This document shows positions 1 through 10,360 of a stretch of DNA of 64,000 bases, in pieces. The stretch is from Budorcas taxicolor (taxonomy: Eukaryota; Chordata; Mammalia; Artiodactyla; Bovidae): NCBI RefSeq assembly GCF_023091745.1, contig NC_068911.1:160132004-160196003 (forward strand), in the 5' to 3' direction. The notes beneath the pieces are model-generated. The model saw nothing but the letters and a program-made list of their open reading frames with translations. It searched no databases and was not told the DNA's origin. The translations under genes and the position numbers were made by a program. Each line of letters begins with the position of its first letter. Position 1 is the first letter of the stretch.

Positions 1-193
1 GGAAAGCTTTGTGGAGCAGGCCTCTGAATGACAAAAAAAGAACATGTCAGACCTGGGGGAAAAGCATTCTAGGCAAAATAAACAGCTTTTAGATTATTTT
101 CGATGATTATCCTTCAACTTGGAAGGCACCTGGAGTGTTATAGTAAATTTGGGTAAATAAGCACAAGAAGTTCAATTCATGCTTTCTTTTTTT

Positions 194-232
194 TGGGGGG
201 GGGGGGGCTTCTATTACCAAAAAAAAAAAATT
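194..232. repeat. Homopolymer cluster T8-G13 and A12
   Basis: A T run, a run of about 13 G and a run of about 12 A lie within 40 bp, about 65-100 bp upstream of the COL4A3 penultimate-exon acceptor. Confidence 0.9.
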
Positions 233-294
233 AGAGCATTGAAAATGTGAGCACTACGCACAGAATTCTTATTTGGATCCTCTTCTTGCGATAG

Positions 295-467
295 TTCACA
301 AGTGCCGGTTCGGAGGGTGCTGGGCAAGCACTCGCATCCCCCGGCTCCTGCCTGGAAGAATTCCGAGCCAGTCCATTTATAGAATGTCACGGAAGAGGAA
401 CATGCAACTACTATTCAAACTCCTACAGTTTCTGGTTGGCTTCATTAGACCCCAAAAGAATGTTCAG
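295..467 (+). CDS. COL4A3: COL4A3 penultimate exon (173 bp)
   Basis: This exon carries 57 codons plus two bases of NC1. The acceptor is tcttcttgcgatag|TTC, which has a modest polypyrimidine tract. The donor is ATGTTCAG|gtaact. Conserved Cys residues sit in GSCLEEF, IECHGRG and GTCNYY. Confidence 0.93.
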
Positions 468-1379
468 GTAACTATTCAAAGTTAAGTTTAACCTGATGAC
501 TCAACTGCATACCTAGTCAAAGGTTGCCTGTGTTAGATTTTCATTCCCCGTGTGCTGATGTACTCACGTTAAAAAATATATATATATATATCCCTGTGCC
601 AATAAAATCCTGTTTAGCTTGGCACTCCCAGTGTACAATTGGTCTAGAGTCAACAAGTAGCCCTGGTTTCTGCTACTGTACCAATAAAGACCAAAAAATA
701 TTATTTTTGTCATCATTAAAAATATTTAATATTGATATATGACTTTATAGACTACTGAATAAACCACTACAGTGAAAGTGTCAGTTGATCAGTCATGTCT
801 GACTCTTTGTGACCCCATGGACTGGGCTCCTCTGTCCATGGAATTTTCCAGGCAAGAATACGGGAGTGGGTTGCCATGTCCTTCTCCAGTGGATCTTCCC
901 AATGCAGGGATTGAACCTGGGTCTCTTGCATTACAGGCAGATTCTTTATTGTCTGAGCCACCAGTGGGGTCAAAAAAAAAAAAAACAAACTATTACATGA
1001 TCTACTAATTTTAATTTATCATCTTGGAATACTTTTGAGTATTAGAGAATTAAAAAGGGAGCAGTATTTTTTCAGAAAAAAAAATCTGTAAGTTTGCATT
1101 TGTAAGTTACTGCTAAATACAACTAAAATGATAAAGTGTTGACATATATATCTTTTCAGAAACATACCTCCCTGAAATAAAGTTTAGGTGAGCTACCATA
1201 TTTATTAACAAAACTCAGACCCAGGATGTATTTCCCTTTTATCTATAAATTGATGAGATTTTTGGTGTTTTTTTACTTTTGTTTTTTATTTCAGAAAGCC
1301 CATTCCATCAACTGTGAAAGCTGGGGAGTTAGAAAACATAATAAGTCGCTGTCAAGTGTGCATGAAGAGGAGACCATGA
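295..1379 (+). CDS. COL4A3: COL4A3, collagen type IV alpha-3, C-terminal end (partial, two exons)
   Basis: Exons 295-467 and 1295-1379 join to encode the last 85 residues of the alpha-3 chain of basement-membrane collagen IV. This is the end of the C-terminal NC1 domain, which directs trimer and hexamer assembly outside the cell in glomerular, alveolar and cochlear basement membranes. The first exon begins after ag at 293-294 and reads FTSAGSEGAGQALASPGSCL; it contains the family-typical ECHGRGTCNYY and SYSFWLASLDP. It ends AG|gtaact in phase 2, and the next exon (after ttatttcag) supplies the third base of the Arg codon. The last exon reads KPIPSTVKAGELENIISRC and stops at TGA 1377-1379. The final residues are MKRRP, while I remember MKKRH in human. 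The rest of the gene lies left of the window. Identification is by recall of the conserved NC1 sequence plus synteny with MFF. Confidence 0.95.
468..1294 (+). other. COL4A3: COL4A3 last intron
   Basis: The intron runs from donor gtaact to acceptor ttatttcag. It holds a (TA)n run near 574-590 and one reversed ART2A/Bov-tA SINE (about 773-970). Nothing else is recognisable. Confidence 0.85.
773..970 (-). mobile_element. ART2A/Bov-tA SINE (reverse)
   Basis: The block is the reverse complement of the ruminant tRNA-derived SINE: gactctttgtgaccccatgg, ttttccaggcaagaatac and ttctccagtggatcttccc. An A-run at its right end follows the minus-strand promoter end. Confidence 0.85.
1295..1379 (+). CDS. 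COL4A3: COL4A3 last coding exon
   Basis: The acceptor is gttttttatttcag|A. There are 27 codons after the split Arg, then TGA. The terminal cysteine pair is SRCQVCM, as expected at the end of a collagen IV NC1 domain. Confidence 0.94.
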
Positions 1380-4145
1380 AGAAATAAAGAAAAAATAAAA
1401 CCGTTACTTTTCATCCTAAATAACCAAGTAATATTGCAGAACATGCACTTATTTAAGTATCTTTCTCTTGGAACAGCAGTACAAAGTTTCTATTTGTTTC
1501 CCCACACAACAAAGCCTTCTTTTAAGTTAGTTCTGAGATACTGGTCTCTAAATCTGTACTGTATCAAAGCTCCCTAATGCAAAGCACTAAGCTTTTCACA
1601 AAGTATCACCAAAATCGTGTATTCCACTTTTATCCAGTGCACTAAGTAAATGGCGATTGTATAAAGTTTGATACTACAAGTGAAGAGCTCTTTGGTCCAC
1701 TGGATTCCCAGGGTTCACCCCCTTTCTATTCCAGTCTTGGAGACTCAGGGAGGCTAATTCTGTTTTAGATTGCCTGATCACCTGCTTCCCAAAGCTTAGA
1801 CCCTGGGTAGGGAAGGGGATGAAATGGGATATTAGAACATCATGAATAAACTAGACTTTCAAACCTGGTGAGTAATCTAAGACCTAAGGGAACCAGAATT
1901 GAATTGAGGCTCATAGACTGTCTAGTGCTTTTTCAAACACACCCAAGACTAAGGCCAGAAGGGGGTTGCCCTGAATGGAATAATAATAGCCTTGGAAATA
2001 CTTTATGGTTTTGGTTTACATTTTTTAAAAGACATTTTTGTTTGTCCATTGAATTCATTTCACTACAGCAATATAGCTTGCTTATATTCAAATGGATACA
2101 ATTTTTGCCCTTAGTAAATTAACTACGCCCACACAAATAACAAATTCCTTGATATGCACTTTATCCCCATCCCTATAAATGTTGGTGCATACCTTATAAA
2201 CTAGCAGTTCAGCAACCATTTGTTGGCTAATCAGGCTCAAAATATTTTTCATTTGCTCTAAATATTTCATTTAACCTGGGTGTTCAGAGATGTATTCTCT
2301 TGTTAACTACATAATTCTTCCTTTGTTAAAGACATGTTTTTGATATTACATATTCTTATAAACCATTTGAAGAGTCCATTGTGTAAAAAATTTTGATGTA
2401 CAAATTGTATAGTTTGGTGGTTGTATGTCTTAAAACTTGCTTTTCAGTGTGTTGATACATTCCCAAGTTCACCTAATTCAACTTAAGATTTTATTCAACA
2501 CCAAGTCATATCCCAGGCACTGCACTAAATTATAGACACTAGGGGGTGAAAAGAGACTTGTTTCTGATCCAACATCTCAGAGAAGGTAACTGTTTCTGTT
2601 AAGAATTCTACATGTCTAAGTTGTTTTTCTTCCTTTTTTCCCTTTGTTCTTGTATTTCATCAGAATAATTCAGCAGGCCTCAATAAAGGTTCAAAAATAA
2701 TATTTATGCCCAGAGAAAGCCCAGGACATCTAGCTTCTAGGCATTACAGAAGCCAAGGCCTGAAAATGTTAAGAAAATGAAAATCTACAAAACCTTAAAG
2801 ACCATTTATACTTGATAGTAGCACTATTTGATTAATCTCAGAGGCCAGATGTCCAGAGATAAAGCTCTGCAGATCCTTCTTAATCCACCAAGGTGGAGTT
2901 GGTGGTGCTGATATTTAAATTCAGGTTATTGTTTCAACCTCAGTTGCTTTGTAAATGAAGGTGTGACCCCAGAGGAAAGCACAGATGGTGACCTTGGTTG
3001 GCATCCTTCACTGCTCATGTGAGTGCTGTGAAGTGACTTTTACATTGAAGCTGAGAAGTGCATTTTACTTAGATTATTTGTTTAGACTCACCTTATACTA
3101 AGACTTTTTTTTTTTTTCTCTAAAAGTATCCAACTTTCTTAATTGTACCGTAATGGCATAGGGCTAGCTGATCTACACAAACCCTCTGTAGATCAGCAAT
3201 TCTCAAAATTGCTGCTGGTCTCTGGACCAGCAGCATCAGCAGCATCTGGGTACTTGCCATCAATGCAAATACTTAGCGTAGACATTTAGAATCAGAAACT
3301 CTGGGGGAAAGGCCCAGAAATGCATATTTTAACAAGCTTCTTCAGGAGATTTCTGATTGAGAAGAACTGTTCTAGGCAAACATACAAGAAGCTGTTCTAC
3401 AGACAGTTACCAGTTAAGGCCAACCAATATTGCTCCATCCATAGCTCTCTTTAAAGTCCAAAATCACAAGTGACCTCAAGGTCATCTAATTTTACTAATA
3501 AGTTAAAGCCCTATATTGGTGCTAATGGCAAATGACTGGCCTCTGCTTGTTCCCAGGTTCCCTCTTTTCTTGTCCCATTATCAGTGTTTAACTTCTGAGG
3601 AATACAAGTGATGCTAAAACATTAGATCCCAATGAAGCCATATTGAAAGTGGCTCAGGTCCCCTTCTAAGACTGAACATTGAAACACAGCTCATGAGCAT
3701 TACTTTCCAGATATCCATCAGTAGTTTCTAAAGTTATGAAGATTTAACTTTGTAGATAAAATGTAAATAACTTGTTTCTTTTAAATCTGGGGCTTCAACT
3801 TTGGAATTTCACAGTGTGCTGAAATAATGGGTTTCTCAGAGGTGTTTTTGCAAGATAAACATTATTAAATAACTTATTTATAAAAGTATTACAATAATTC
3901 TAAATTTGAATTTTATTGCTAATTTAACGTACAAAGATTTTTCTATGCATCCAGTGCAACTTACCGCTACTAAACTTAATTTAATATTTACTCTATAACC
4001 AAATGAAATATATTTAAAATATATTGAATATTTTATATTATTATATCTTGACAGAATTACAGTGTTGTACTAATATTTCTGTAATTACACCTTAAATATT
4101 ATGTTGTTGTATTGTCTAAGAATAAAATGGAAAAATTTATATCTG
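1380..4145 (+). other. COL4A3: Probable COL4A3 3'UTR and flank
   Basis: No coding exon is recognisable here. AATAAA-type signals lie immediately after the stop (around 1384 and 1396), near 1843 and 2681, and at 4121-4126. A long 3'UTR of roughly 2.7 kb would fit the long mRNA known for this gene, but the sequence does not show which signal is used. An L2-like patch (about 2490-2600) and a MER5-type element (3194-3382) lie inside. Confidence 0.4.
3194..3382. mobile_element. MER5-type hAT non-autonomous DNA transposon
   Basis: The segment reads agcaattctcaaaattg, ggaccagcagcatcagcag, aatcagaaactctggggg and ends gagaagaactgttct. This is the MER5A/MER5B palindromic pattern, with diverged inverted ends. 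Confidence 0.65.
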
Positions 4146-4765
4146 GTCTTATTTTTTTCAAAGTATAAACACATTAATTTTTTTGGATTGTAAAAATAGT
4201 ATATTTTTACACTGTAAAAAATAACAGTAATTATGAAGACTATATAAAAATTGCCATGATCTAACCCCTCACCCCCATCCAAGAAAATTAAGGTATTATC
4301 ATCTCAGACTTTTTTCTTGACATATTTTCAAATCAATAGGTAAGAACTAATCAGTATTTATATGGATTTTTCTACATAAATCAATGAATAGGCTGACATT
4401 TAGTTTTATTATGGATGTATTATGAACATTTTATTTCATATTTGTCCAGTTGTTTCTTCAGGATAAATCTCTAGGAGGAAAACTGCAAAAATCAAAGGAG
4501 TTGCAATCTTAGGCCTTTGAGATATATATATATTTTTATACACACACACACACACATGTTCTCCAGAAACACTGCTAGAATTTCTAGTTGCACCAATACA
4601 ATGTTATGAAAACATTCATCTCCTTATGCTTTTACCAATATTGGACATTGCTGTTCTTTCACAATTTTGCCAGTCTCAATTTATATTTTGCTCATTATCA
4701 GCAAGGCTGAACATTTACCACTTATACTTGAGGGTTTCTTTCCTGTGAAAGGCCTAATCATATCT
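4130..4765 (-). mobile_element. Possible old L1 fragment (reverse)
   Basis: AT-rich sequence resembling the reverse complement of L1 3' regions: ggataaatctctaggagg, gttctccagaaacactgc and ccagtctcaatttatattttgc. It is interrupted by a (TA)n(CA)n run at about 4520-4556. The divergence is too great for a subfamily call. Confidence 0.4.
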
Positions 4766-5404
4766 TTATGCATTTCCTACTGAGGTATTTAAGGAGTTTT
4801 CATAAATCAAGAGGAAAAGGTATAAATTACAGAAGTTATGGATCTTATATTTTGATGTTTCCCATTTATAATGCACCCTATTCAAGGAAAAATATTCATA
4901 AAATTTCAAAGGTAGAGAATTGGTAAAGATGAATGCCCTTAATAAAAAAAAATCTGAACTCTCACATGTAAGGAACTTTTGGGGTGTGTCAAACGACGAT
5001 GAAGATATCATATGAAAACACAGAATGAATGGTGATGCTGAGTAATAATTCTAAGAAAACCAAGAAAATTGTTGCCCAAATATTTAGAAACAGTTTCATA
5101 ACTGGACCAAAAAAATAATTAGAAAACATTTTGATCAAAAAGTATACTAATCCATTTTAATGAACTTATTTTTACAAGCAGAAGAATGAATGCTGTGTTG
5201 AGTTCATTATCTCTACTTATAAGCCTGTTTATAAGAAAGAAAAGTCTTATAGAAACAAAAGTCTTCATCAGTCTCTAAGGGATTCCTTGTAACTTATTGA
5301 AAGGGCACTTGCAGAGCACTTAGTGTGGCTAGTTCACCTTAGTCTTACCCCAGCTCTGCTTACTGGAAACTAAAAGACAACCAAACACAGAAGGCAAAGC
5401 AACT

Positions 5405-7345
5405 GATTTTGAATCATCATCGACATCGTCCAGTCAGTTGTGTCTGACTCTTCTCGACCCCAAGGACTGCAGCACGCCAGCCTTCCCTGTCCTTCACCAT
5501 CTCCTGGAGTTTGCTCAAACTCATGTCCATTGAGTCAGTGATGCCATCCAACCACCTCATCTTCTGTTGTCCCCTTCTCCTCCTGCCTTCAATCTTTCCC
5601 AGCATTGGGATCTTTTCCAATGAGTCGATTCTTTGCATCATGTAGCCGAAGTATTAGAGCTTCAGCTTCAGCATCAGTTCTTCCAATGAATAGTAAGGGT
5701 TGATTTCCTTTAGGATTGATTGGTTTCATCTCCTTGCAGTCCAAGGGACTCTCAAGAGTCTTCTCCAACACCACAGTTCAAAAGCGCCATTCTATAGCAC
5801 TCAGTTTTCTTTATTGTCCAACTCTTACATCCATACATGACTACTGGAAAAGCCATAACTTTGACTACATGGACCTTTGATGGCCAACTGATGTCTCTGC
5901 TTTTTAATATGCTGTCTAGGTTTGTCACAGCTTTTCTTCCAAGGAGCAAGCATTTTTTAATTTCACGGCTGCAGTCACCATCTGCAGCGATTTTGGAGCC
6001 CAAGGGAAAAAAAGTCTCTCACTGTTTCCATTGTTTCCCCATCTATCTGCCATGAAGTGATGGAACCTGATGCCATGATCTTCATTTTCTGAATGCTGAG
6101 TTTTAAGCCAGCTTTTTTCACTCTCCTCTTTCACTTTCATCAAGAGGTTCTTTAGTTCCTCTTCACTTTCTGCCATTAAGGGTGGTGTCATCTGCATATC
6201 TGAGGTTATTGATATTTCTCCCAGCAATCTTGATTCCAGCTTGTGCTTCAGCCAGTCTGGTATTTCACATGATGTACTCTGCATGTAAGTTAAATAAGCA
6301 AGGTGAAAATATTCACCCTTGATGTATTCCTTTCCCAATTTGGAAACAGTCTGTTGTTTCACGTCCAGTTCTAACAGTTGCTTCTTGACCTGCATACAGA
6401 TTTCTCAGGAGGCAGGTAAGGTGGTCTGGTATTTCCATCTCTTAAAGAACTTTCCAAGTTGTTGTGATCCACACAGTCGAAGGCCTTAGTGTAGTCAATG
6501 AGGCAGAAGTAGACGTTTTTCTGGAACTCTCTTGCTTTTTCTATGATCTGACAGATGTTGGCAATTTGATCTCTTACTCCTGCCTTTTCTAAATCCAGCT
6601 TGTACATCTGAAAGTTCTCGGTTCACAGACTACTGAAGCCTAGCTTGAAGGATTTTGAGCATTACCTTGCTAGCACGTGAAATGAGTACAATTGTGTGGT
6701 AGTTTGAACATTCTTTGGCATTACCTTTCTTTGGGACTTGAATGAATACTTACCTTTTCTAGGCCTTTGGCCACTGCTGAGTTTTCCAGATATGTTGGCA
6801 TATTGAGTGCAGCACTTTCACAGTATCATCTTTTAGGATTTGAAATAGCTCAGCTGGAATTCTATCACCTCCACTAGCTTTGTTCACAGTGGTGCTTCTT
6901 AAGGCCCACTTGACTTTGCACTCCATGATGTCTGACTCTAGGTGACTGATCACACCATTGTGGTTATTCGGGTCATTACGATCTTTTTTTGCATAGTTCT
7001 TCTGTGTATTCTTGCCACCTCTTCTTAATCTCTTCTGCTTCTGTTAGGTCCATACTGTTTCTGTCCTTTATTGTGCCCATCTTTGTATGAAATGTACCTT
7101 GATATCTCTAATTTTCTTGAAGAGATCTCTAGTCTTTCCCATTCTATTGTTTTCCCCTATTTCTTTGCATGTTCACTTAGGAAGGCTTTCTTATCTCTCC
7201 TCATTATTCTTTGGAACTGTGTGTTCAGATGGGCATATCTTTCCTTTTCTCCTTTGCCTTTTGCTTCTCTTCTTTTCTCAGCTATTTGCAAGGCCTCCTC
7301 AGACCAGGCTCAGTTTAACCATTCAGATAAATACTGCCCTCTCTA
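5405..7345 (-). mobile_element. BovB (RTE) LINE fragment, decayed reverse transcriptase
   Basis: Read on the minus strand this gives pieces of the BovB polyprotein in several frames: GDRIPAELFQILKDDTVKVL (about 6860-6760), then a reverse-transcriptase motif around TKAFDCVDHNNL (about 6500-6460), then the stretch ending at the BovB 3' tail near 5410. Stops and frameshifts separate the pieces, so it is a dead copy. It lies between COL4A3 and MFF, and its orientation is opposite to both genes. BovB is an abundant non-LTR retrotransposon of ruminants and squamates. Confidence 0.85.
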
Positions 7346-7823
7346 GATTTTTGGAGACTAAGGTGTTTCTAAAAATGATAACACTGCGCAAAACCTTTTC
7401 AGAACTATTGCTTTGGACTTATCCTTAACTGCCATTTACCAGTCAAATAAGGAAATAGATCTCATTACTTTATACCCAAGACCTACAACATGCTCAACAT
7501 GGTTGCTCCATGAAAGCAGTGAGATGAGTAAGATACAGACCTTGGTCTCAGACATGGAACTTCTCATCTGGTAGAAGAAAATAAAGCAAATACATAGATA
7601 ATTGTAATATGCAACAGAATGTGACAAGTGCTGTAAGAGTCAATAAACAATGGTTCATAAGCTGGAGGCCTTATAAAATCACAAAAGTGGATATTTTAGG
7701 TGGTCTTTCAAGGTTAGTTAGAATTTCAAGAAACAGAAGTTGATCAGAGGCAGGATGGCATTATAAGTGGCAGAAACAGATAAAGGTAAGTATCAATAGT
7801 TAGAGAAGCATGAAGTAATCTCA

Positions 7824-7966
7824 GAGAAGGCAATGGCACCCCACTCCAGTACTCTTGCCTGCAGAATCCCATGGACGGAGGAGCCTGGTAGGCTGCAGTC
7901 CACGGGGTCGCTAAGAGTCGGATACGACTGAGCGGCTTCACTCACTCATTCACTCACTCACTCTCA
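7824..7966 (+). mobile_element. ART2A/Bov-tA SINE 3' part
   Basis: The segment reads gagaaggcaatggcacccc, ccatggacggaggagcctgg and ggtcgctaagagtcgg, and ends in an (actc)n tail. Confidence 0.85.
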
Positions 7967-8504
7967 GAGAACAATCAATGATCAAGACTATATGCATATA
8001 TATCATTCACACACGTAGTAAATGGAGTGGCATGGCAGGAGGTGAGGGTCATATTAGAGTTTAGAACACCACGGTGAACTTGTACATCATTGGTTGGTAT
8101 TAGAGACCCATTGAAGACTTTGAGCCAAAGAGTAGAACAATCATACAGATGGTAATATGGAAGATTCAATATTTCAGGATCACAATCTTCATTTGAAACT
8201 TATTTCAGTTTCCTTGGTGGGGAGTGGACAGGAGTAAGAACCAGATCGTAAGTACTAAGAAGTAGAAAGATACTAGTGGAGCAGCAAGACCCCCAGCTCT
8301 AAAGGTTTTGGTCATAGCTTATTTAGCTTGGTATCTAAATTCCCCCAAAAGGTTGGTTTGGAATAGCTGATCATTCCTAAGATCATCTGCACTTAAAGGA
8401 TGATTTGTCAGTATTAAAAAGGGGCCCAAGAAGGAAATTATCAGAGGACTTCCTAAGTTGTTTTAAAGAATGGTAACATTTCTAGATGTTACCAACATTC
8501 AACA

Positions 8505-9182
8505 TTCAGAAAACTAAGATCACGGCATCCTGTCCCATCACTTCATGACAAATAGATGGGGAAACAATAGAAACAGTGACAGACTTTATCTTGGGGGGCT
8601 TCAAAATCACTGCCGATGGTGACTGCAGTCATGAAATTAAAAGACACTTGCTCCTTGGAAGAAAAGCTATGAACAACCTGGACAGCATATTCAAAAGCAG
8701 AGACATTACTTTGCCAACGAAGGTCTGTCTACTCAAAGCTATGGTTTTTCCAGTAGTCATGTATGGATGTTAGAGTTGGACTATAAAGAAAGCTGAACTC
8801 CGAAGAATTGATGCTTTTGAACTGTGATGTTGGAGAAGACTCTTGAAAGTCCCTTGGACTGCAAAGAGAGCCAACCAGTCCACCCTAAAGAAAAATCAGT
8901 CCTGAATATTCATTGGAAGGACTGATGGTGAAGCTGAAACTCCAATACTTGGGCCACCTGATGCGAAGAACTGACTCATATGAAAAGATCCTGATACTGG
9001 AAAGATTGAAGGCAGGAAGACAAGGGACCCACAGAGGATGAGATGGTTGGATGGCATCACCAACTTGATGGACATGAGTTTGAGCAAACTCTGAGAGTTG
9101 GTGATGGACAGGGATGGCTGGCATGCTGCAGTCCTTGGGGTTGAAAAGAGCCGGACACAACTGTGTCTGAACTGAACTGAAC
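8505..9182 (+). mobile_element. BovB LINE 3' end
   Basis: The canonical BovB 3' sequence is present: cccatcacttcatgacaaat, ttcaaaatcactgccgatgg, aaagcagagacattactttg, gttggagaagactcttg. It ends with the family's ctgaactgaac tail. Reading frames inside are fragments of the BovB ORF2 C terminus. Confidence 0.9.
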
Positions 9183-9344
9183 ATCTCTAGAGTATCTTTA
9201 GACTCTAGAGAAGTACATACTCATGCGTATGTCTTTAGCTGTTAACATCGAAGAATACAAATGTATTCCTTGAATTGGCTTCAGTCCGCTCCAGTGTTGA
9301 CGAACAAGGTACTGACTTTCTCCTAGAAAGTTAGTGGTTATGTG

Positions 9345-9532
9345 GTTGTCTGCGTGCAGTGCAGGAGACCCCGGTTGGATTCCTGGGTGGGGAAGATACC
9401 CTGGAGAAGGAAACGGCAACCCAACTCCAGTATTCTTGCCTGAAAAATCCCATGGATGGAGGAGCCTGGCTACAGTCCATGGGGTCCCAAAGAATCGGAC
9501 ACGACTGAGCGACTTCACTTTCACTTTAAATG
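9345..9532 (+). mobile_element. ART2A/Bov-tA SINE
   Basis: The SINE reads from the internal promoter-derived part (gtgcaggagaccccggttgg) through aacccaactccagtattctt to aatcggacacgactgagcga. Confidence 0.85.
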
Positions 9533-9709
9533 GTTAGACAGCAAACAGTTCTTGGAAACTAAACAGGGCTTCTAACTACTGTGAAACCTAACTTCTTTTC
9601 CGAGATCCTTACCTTTAAGGCTTAGTAAAGCAGGTCAGGGTAGGGATCACTGTTAAGGAAGACACAGAGGGCTTGAAAAATCGTCAAAATTGGAGTATAG
9701 TGTTTAAGA

Positions 9710-9800
9710 ATCACTTGCAGAGCGGGCGAAATATGCAGATTATTAGGCCTCACCCCAGTCCTGATTTTGATGCGGACAGTCCTGAAAACTAATTATTTAA
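9710..9800. mobile_element. MER5-type remnant
   Basis: A short diverged match: aatcacttgcagagcgg, ttaggcctcaccccagtcctg. It lies just upstream of the MFF CpG island. Confidence 0.4.
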
Positions 9801-9822
9801 CTAGCTACCGAAGGTTTACCTT

Positions 9823-10360
9823 TTAAACACGAGATGCGGTGGCCGCACTTTGCCCACAACAAAGATGTCGCGGAATCGCCGTCGTACAGCCCCGCTCCTC
9901 TGCGTGGGTCTTAGGTCCGCCCTTCCTCGCGTCACATGACCACGAACCTGTCTCAACTACAGCTCCCGGAAGGGACCAGTCCCGGGCGTTCTCGCGTCTC
10001 TCTTTCTCTCCCCGCCCGCTGCGGGCGTCTCCGGCCGGTGATTTGCCCGGGCGCCTCCGTGCGCTCGGCCAACGGCCTCTGAGACCGCCCACCCGAGCAC
10101 CAGGGGAGCCGGCGGGCGGCGGCCCTCGCCGGGGACCCTCCAGCGGGCCCAGGGGTGAGTGCTGACGTCTTCCCGACCCGGGATCCGCGGCCCGAGCCGG
10201 ATGCGGGGCCTAGCGCTGTGGCCGGGATCCTCCGGCAATGGAGGGACCGGCTGTTTGCCCAGCCGGTGCGTGGTGCGGTCTTGGCCTTCCCCAGGGGCCT
10301 CCCCGATTCAACCCTGACCTTTCCTCCTTCTCGGGGCGTTGCTCCCCCCTTTAGTGTCTG
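9823..10360 (+). promoter_or_regulatory. MFF: CpG island, probable MFF promoter
   Basis: A sharp rise in G+C and CpG marks this block in an otherwise AT-rich window. It lies upstream of the MFF coding exons with no other gene start nearby. Visible sites are GTCACATGAC at 9931-9940 (palindromic E-box/M-box of the MITF-TFE type) and ACTACAGCTCCCGGAAG at 9956-9972. The second joins the ACTACAnnTCCC element recognised by ZNF143 to an ETS-type CCGGAAG core. There is no TATA box, so dispersed, housekeeping-type initiation is expected. The start site itself is not visible in sequence alone. Confidence 0.8.
9960..10154 (+). other. MFF: Probable MFF non-coding exon 1
   Basis: The segment ends at a strong donor, GGGCCCAGGG|gtgagt (GT at 10155-10156), inside the CpG island. 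The 5' boundary is a guess based on the ACTACAnnTCCC/ETS element. It would splice to the exon beginning at 14,126. Confidence 0.55.

Noticed and set aside
5925..6395. 156-codon minus-strand ORF as a cellular gene
   Set aside because: Its sequence is BovB reverse-transcriptase remnant (LMKVKEESEKSWLKTQ and similar).
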